The notes under the pieces: generated by a model
The model's database searches: none
Told to the model about the DNA's origin: nothing
The model's input: only the letters and a program-made list of their open reading frames with translations
In this document: positions 31,572-35,352 of the stretch, piece by piece
Layout: every line of letters begins with the position of its first letter
Numbering within the stretch: the stretch's first letter is position 1
Assembly (NCBI GenBank): GCA_007695355.1
Contig: REDX01000224.1
Coordinates: forward strand, 1-35,352
Reading direction: 5' to 3'
DNA length: 35,352 bases
Origin: Planctomycetota bacterium
GTDB taxonomy: Bacteria > Planctomycetota > UBA11346
Made by a program: the position numbers and the translations under genes

Positions 31572-32966
31572 ATGGCTGATTTTGATGTAATTGTCATTGG
31601 TGCTGGCCCCGGCGGCTATGTAGCGGCGATTAAGGCGGCCCAGCAAGGGAAGAAAACTGCGGTGGTTGAGCGCGAGCACCTGGGTGGCATCTGCCTGAAC
31701 TGGGGCTGCATTCCCACCAAGGCCCTGCTCAAATCCGCCGAGATGTTCCAGGCCATGCAACATGCCGATCAATTCGGTTTGGATGTAACCGGTGTCAAAG
31801 CCGATTTTGCCAAGGTCATGGGTCGTTCCCGCGAGGTTGCCGGCGGCATGTCCAAGGGCATCGATTTCTTGATGAAAAAAAATAAAATTACCGTCATCGA
31901 AGGCACCGCATCCTTTACCGGTCCCGGTGCTATCGAAGTCACCGATGGCAAGGGTAAGGCCACCGCTTACAGCGCAGCCGCGATTATTATCGCTACTGGC
32001 CACCGTCCCCGCACCTTCCCTCACCTGCCGGTGGACGGCACTCGGATGATCAATTACCGGCATGCCCTGGAATTAGAGAAGCTGCCGAAATCTCTGCTCT
32101 GCATTGGCGCTGGCGCCATCGGCATGGAGTTTGGCTACTTCTTCTCTACCATGGGCGCAGAGGTCACCGTGGTAGAGGTGATGGATCAGGTCCTGCCCCT
32201 AGAAGACCACGAAGTGGCGAAATTTGTTGAGCGCCAGTTTACCAAGCAAAAGGTCAAGGTGCGCACCGCCACCAAGGTGACCAAGGTCGATGTCGGCAAA
32301 AAATCGGTCACCGTGCACCTGCAAGACAGCAAGGGCGCCGAAACCACCCTTGAGGTGGAAAAGGTTTTGGTGGCCGTGGGTTTCCTCGCCAACACTGATG
32401 GGCTCAATTTGGATAAGGCCGGGGTGCAATTGGACGAGCGAGGATTCATTAAAGTCGACGAACACCAGCGCACCACCGCCGAGGGCATTTACGCCATTGG
32501 CGATGTGGCCGGTAAGCAGTTGCTGGCGCATAAGGCTAGCTTTGAAGGCGAGGCCGCCGTCGGCCATATCTGCGGTCATCCCCAACCGGTGGACTACGCC
32601 CAGATTCCCGGCTGCACCTACTGCCAGCCCCAGGTCGCCAGCCTGGGCCTGACCGAGCGCAAGGCCAAGGAAAAGGGCATTGAGGTGAATATCGGCCGTT
32701 TCCAATTCGCCGCCTCCGGCAAGGCTAAGGCCATCGGCCACCCCGAGGGCTTTGTCAAACTCCTCTTTGAAAAGCAGTACGGCGGCATTGTCGGCGCCCA
32801 CATCGCTGGTGTTGATGCCACGGAAATGCTCGGCGAATTATCCCTGGCTTTCAAACTGGAAAGCACCGCCAAGGAAATCATGGAAACGGTGCATGCGCAT
32901 CCAACCCTCTCCGAAGCGGTCATGGAAGCCGCCGCCGACGCCCTCGGCATGTGCGTCCACCAGTAG
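31572..32966 (+). CDS. lpdA: Dihydrolipoyl dehydrogenase (PDH E3)
   Basis: A 464-aa flavoprotein. FAD-binding VIGAGPGGYVAA (~8-19) is followed by the redox-active disulfide GGICLNWGCIPTKALL (Cys41, Cys46). The NAD-binding motif is GAGAIGMEFG, the second FAD motif is YAIGDVAG, and the C-terminal catalytic HAHPTLSE has His443 and Glu448. It reoxidises dihydrolipoamide on E2 with NAD. AAGGAG 9 nt before the ATG is a strong ribosome site, so it can be translated well even if transcribed separately from E2. It lacks the fused lipoyl domain found in some Lpd proteins. The ABC-like gene converges on it with 25 bp between. Confidence 0.97.
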   Translation: MADFDVIVIGAGPGGYVAAIKAAQQGKKTAVVEREHLGGICLNWGCIPTKALLKSAEMFQAMQHADQFGLDVTGVKADFAKVMGRSREVAGGMSKGIDFLMKKNKITVIEGTASFTGPGAIEVTDGKGKATAYSAAAIIIATGHRPRTFPHLPVDGTRMINYRHALELEKLPKSLLCIGAGAIGMEFGYFFSTMGAEVTVVEVMDQVLPLEDHEVAKFVERQFTKQKVKVRTATKVTKVDVGKKSVTVHLQDSKGAETTLEVEKVLVAVGFLANTDGLNLDKAGVQLDERGFIKVDEHQRTTAEGIYAIGDVAGKQLLAHKASFEGEAAVGHICGHPQPVDYAQIPGCTYCQPQVASLGLTERKAKEKGIEVNIGRFQFAASGKAKAIGHPEGFVKLLFEKQYGGIVGAHIAGVDATEMLGELSLAFKLESTAKEIMETVHAHPTLSEAVMEAAADALGMCVHQ

Positions 32967-32991
32967 TAGACGAGGCCTATGGTGGAATGAG

Positions 32992-34674
32992 CTATCCGCT
33001 CAGCCGCGCCTGGGCGAAGGCCCGGCGGGCGAGGATTAGGCCGGCGCTGGTCCAAACGATGCTGATGAGCAAGGTCCAGATAATGCCATATTCAAAGCGC
33101 ATGCGGGCGGCGCCGAAAATCGGATAAGCGGCGCCGGCCAATAATAGGGCGATAAAGCCAAGGCTGGCGAGAAGGTTTATCGTGCCGCCGTAACCGGCCG
33201 CCACCTTGCCGGCATCGTCTTCGCGGTAATCGGCGAGGAGGGCGCCGAGGCCCAGGGACATGGCCGAGCAGCCGCAGACCATGGCGGCTGCGACGAGGCC
33301 CTGATAGGCAACCATACGCGGGTCTAATTCTAAGAGGAAGCCCGAGCTTACCACCAGGCCGACGCAGACCGGCAGGCCAATAATCACGGCGAAGGTCCAC
33401 TTGGCGCTGACAATGGTATGCCGCGGCCAGGGGGCCAGGGCTAAAAGCCATAGGCGTTTGCCCTCTTGGCCAAGGAGCGGGAAGACAAAACGGCCGGTAA
33501 AGGTGGCCAGGGCCATGGCGACGGCGGTGAGATTGAGCAAGCTGATCATGGGCCGCCAGGCAGCGTCGAATTGGAAGCTCTGATCAAAGCGTGGGAGGAG
33601 ACTTATGTAGAGGGCCAGCATGCCGAAATAGAGGGCGAATTGGAGGATTTGCGCCGGGTCCCGGCGAAAGAGCCGCAGGTCCTTGCGCACCAGGATACCG
33701 ATGGCGGGGGGCAGGGGCCATAGGCCCGGCCACGCTTTGGCCTGTCGCTGCTGTCCTCGTAGGCCGCGTTCGCTGGCACCAGCCATGCGATTGAGGGTAG
33801 GGCGCAGGCGATAATGGCAGTGGGTCTCCGCGCCCACCGCCAAGGCTGCGGCGAGGTTGACTAAAAGAAAGACGTGCCAAGTCCAAGCGGCAAAGTCGCC
33901 TCGCAGGGCGCTAACTAAGGACTCGGCGGCCCAGGCCGGCGGCAGCAGGGGGTGCTCGGCGAAGCTGAGAAAACCGATGGTGGCGCGCAGGAATCCGGCA
34001 TCCGGACGTTGGGCGCCCCATTGTAGTAGCCCAGCCATGACGAAACCACCCAGCAACAGCGCCACCGTCACGCTGGTTATAACCAAATGGCGCCTAACCC
34101 ACTCCACCAGCGGCGCCAGCAGCAAGGCCAGCCACGAGCCCAGGCTCAGGCAGCAGGCGAGGAAGGCGATCAGGCTCAAGGCGGCGGCGGGTAGGAAGCG
34201 CCAGGGGTCCACCGCTTCCTGGGCTAGCACCAGCAGCAGGGGGACGGCAAGGACCATAGCCGCCCAGCTAGAAAAGATCCCACCTTCAACGCTGGCCCCC
34301 CAGTAGAGGCTGCGCGCCGGCAGGGGGAGTTGGGCCAAAAATTGGGCCCCTTGATTACGTAATAAGGCACCCCATACCAAGATGGCATGGGAAAAGGTAA
34401 TCAGCCAAAAGAGGGCAAAGCAAAACATGGCCAGTAAGGTGGCCATGAGGCGATTTTTCAGGGGCAGGAATTCCGGCTGCGAGAGATAGTTCAGCACTAG
34501 GCCGACCAGGGCGCCAATACCCAGCCACATGAGGAGAATCACCACCGCCATGGTCAACCCGCGCAGGGGCTGTTGGCGCAGGATAAGGTTCAATTGATGC
34601 CGCCCGCTCCACCACAGACGAGCTATGAGTAGACGTGTAGCGCGCCAAGTGGAGAGGGTCATAATCTGCAGCAT
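32992..34674 (-). CDS. ABC-2-type transporter permease-like membrane protein
   Basis: A 560-aa protein with about 12 hydrophobic segments. The N-terminal half (~40-270) and C-terminal half (~340-555) each carry about six, with a basic cytoplasmic loop between (~285-335) containing 'LRGQQRQAKAWPG' and 'GILVRKDLRLFRRDPAQILQF'. The phrase K-D-L-R-x-x-R-R-D-P-A-Q is typical of ABC-2 permeases that have an amphipathic interface helix. GAGGGA 6 nt before the ATG supports the start. No ATP-binding subunit is next to it inside the window; it may lie elsewhere. Substrate unknown. Confidence 0.75.
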   Translation of the reverse strand: MLQIMTLSTWRATRLLIARLWWSGRHQLNLILRQQPLRGLTMAVVILLMWLGIGALVGLVLNYLSQPEFLPLKNRLMATLLAMFCFALFWLITFSHAILVWGALLRNQGAQFLAQLPLPARSLYWGASVEGGIFSSWAAMVLAVPLLLVLAQEAVDPWRFLPAAALSLIAFLACCLSLGSWLALLLAPLVEWVRRHLVITSVTVALLLGGFVMAGLLQWGAQRPDAGFLRATIGFLSFAEHPLLPPAWAAESLVSALRGDFAAWTWHVFLLVNLAAALAVGAETHCHYRLRPTLNRMAGASERGLRGQQRQAKAWPGLWPLPPAIGILVRKDLRLFRRDPAQILQFALYFGMLALYISLLPRFDQSFQFDAAWRPMISLLNLTAVAMALATFTGRFVFPLLGQEGKRLWLLALAPWPRHTIVSAKWTFAVIIGLPVCVGLVVSSGFLLELDPRMVAYQGLVAAAMVCGCSAMSLGLGALLADYREDDAGKVAAGYGGTINLLASLGFIALLLAGAAYPIFGAARMRFEYGIIWTLLISIVWTSAGLILARRAFAQARLSG

Positions 34675-34842
34675 GACGATCCCTCAATCCTGCTCAAGGC
34701 TGCATTCAAGGGCCTTAGCTGTCCCTTGAGAGTCGCCGTCGTTCATCTACAAGCGCCCCATCCTTACGGGAACTCCTTGAACCGCGGCGCCGGGCTCGAA
34801 GCTGCTGCCCTGCCGTTTATCATCCCCGATTTGGAGCCCCCC

Positions 34843-35097
34843 ATGAGCGCCCTGCCCGAAGCCACCTTTCTCGCCTTCTGCTCTGGTATGGCCACCCAGG
34901 CCCTCATGCAGTTGGGCGAGGTGCCCTTCCCCGATAGCGGCGAGCGTCGGGAGAATCTGCCCTACGCCCGTTATACCACCGATGTCCTCAAGATCCTGCG
35001 CGCTAAAGCCGAAGGCAACCTCAGCGATGAGGAGCGTTCTTACCTGGATGCGGCCATAGAAGACTTGGAGACGCGCTGCGCTCAGAAAGGGGTATAA
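34843..35097 (+). CDS. DUF1844 family protein
   Basis: An 84-aa protein started at ATG 34843, with GGAG 7-10 nt upstream; a longer frame from 34726 adds an N-terminus that does not fit the family. The pattern ALPEATFLAFCSGMATQALMQLGEVP, then RENLPYARYTTDVLKILRAKAEGNLSDEE is the usual DUF1844 signature. These are small helical proteins of unknown function in many Gram-negative phyla including Planctomycetota and Verrucomicrobiota. It stands divergent from the ABC-like gene. No partner can be named. Confidence 0.85.
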   Translation: MSALPEATFLAFCSGMATQALMQLGEVPFPDSGERRENLPYARYTTDVLKILRAKAEGNLSDEERSYLDAAIEDLETRCAQKGV

Positions 35098-35352
35098 GGC
35101 GGGGGCACGATGCCACGATCCGAGGGGCGCGCATCGCCCTTCTGAATCACCAGCCAAGGTTGTTTGCCCTTACAGCCCAACGAAAAGCCAGGGACTTCAT
35201 CGGTTTCTGGGCTTTACTTGCCGCCATGGGTTCAGTCTTTCCAGGGGCCAGCTTGCAGGCGTCTTGAGGGCGGGGCAGGGCCACTCAAAGCTCCAGTCAA
35301 GCATATAGTTATCAGTTGGTTATTATTGATACTGGACAAAATTTTCATATTG
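35098..35352. other. Intergenic end of the window
   Basis: No gene is visible. A weak stem, AGCCCA ... TGGGCT (35174-35213), could serve as the 3' end of the DUF1844 transcript. The last 60 bases become AT-rich (GTTATTATTGATAC, AAAATTTTCATATTG), which suggests a promoter for a gene beyond the window. Confidence 0.4.

Overview
The window is a GC-rich bacterial chromosome segment (about 60% GC by eye) with dense, mostly housekeeping gene content and no rRNA, tRNA, phage or CRISPR genes that I can see. The gene set suggests a Gram-negative bacterium of the PVC superphylum, with Lentisphaerota or Kiritimatiellota as my best but unproven guess. The grounds are a GntR/LacI-type chimeric regulator beside two cytoplasmic-looking GH28 proteins, an LpxL-type acyltransferase, a PA14 lipoprotein, a DUF4912 protein beside a GH57 branching enzyme, and the order polA, coaE-like, rho.

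Layout. 1-418 is the 3' end of an SGNH/GDSL hydrolase. 625-793 is a small element with 34-bp terminal inverted repeats that looks like a MITE; it supplies the stop codon of a small minus-strand gene (790-1029). 1119-5110 (minus) is a three-gene carbohydrate operon: two GH28 proteins and a regulator. 5351-8001 (minus) is recJ, translationally coupled to an LpxL-family acyltransferase. 8483-13415 (plus) holds the most unusual pair: a Pol I-like protein whose 5' nuclease domain is intact but whose polymerase catalytic aspartates are gone, followed 22 bp later by a Rho factor carrying an N-terminal dephospho-CoA-kinase (CoaE)-like domain. 13894-18121 is a glycogen cluster: glgC, an unrecognised 168-aa protein, a DUF4912 protein and a GH57 branching enzyme. 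It is followed by a double-GNAT acetyltransferase.

19097-19761 is a non-coding, hairpin-rich block with a 139-bp sequence repeated twice in tandem and two perfect palindromes in front of a PA14 lipoprotein gene. 21412-24364 holds prmC, a small membrane protein, a low-molecular-weight phosphatase (minus) and a prepilin peptidase. 24444-27812 has fabD, tyrA (minus, convergent), tpiA and secG. 27881-32966 encodes a complete pyruvate dehydrogenase complex (E1 alpha, E1 beta, E2, E3), with an interleaved inverted-repeat region between E2 and E3. The window closes with an ABC-2-like membrane protein (minus) and a DUF1844 protein.

Together the genes cover pyruvate to acetyl-CoA, a step in lower glycolysis, fatty acid initiation, glycogen synthesis, lipid A acylation and DNA/RNA maintenance. 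The strongest candidates for something undescribed are the polymerase-dead Pol I and the CoaE-like/Rho fusion standing next to each other. All functional statements come from reading motifs; no database search was run.
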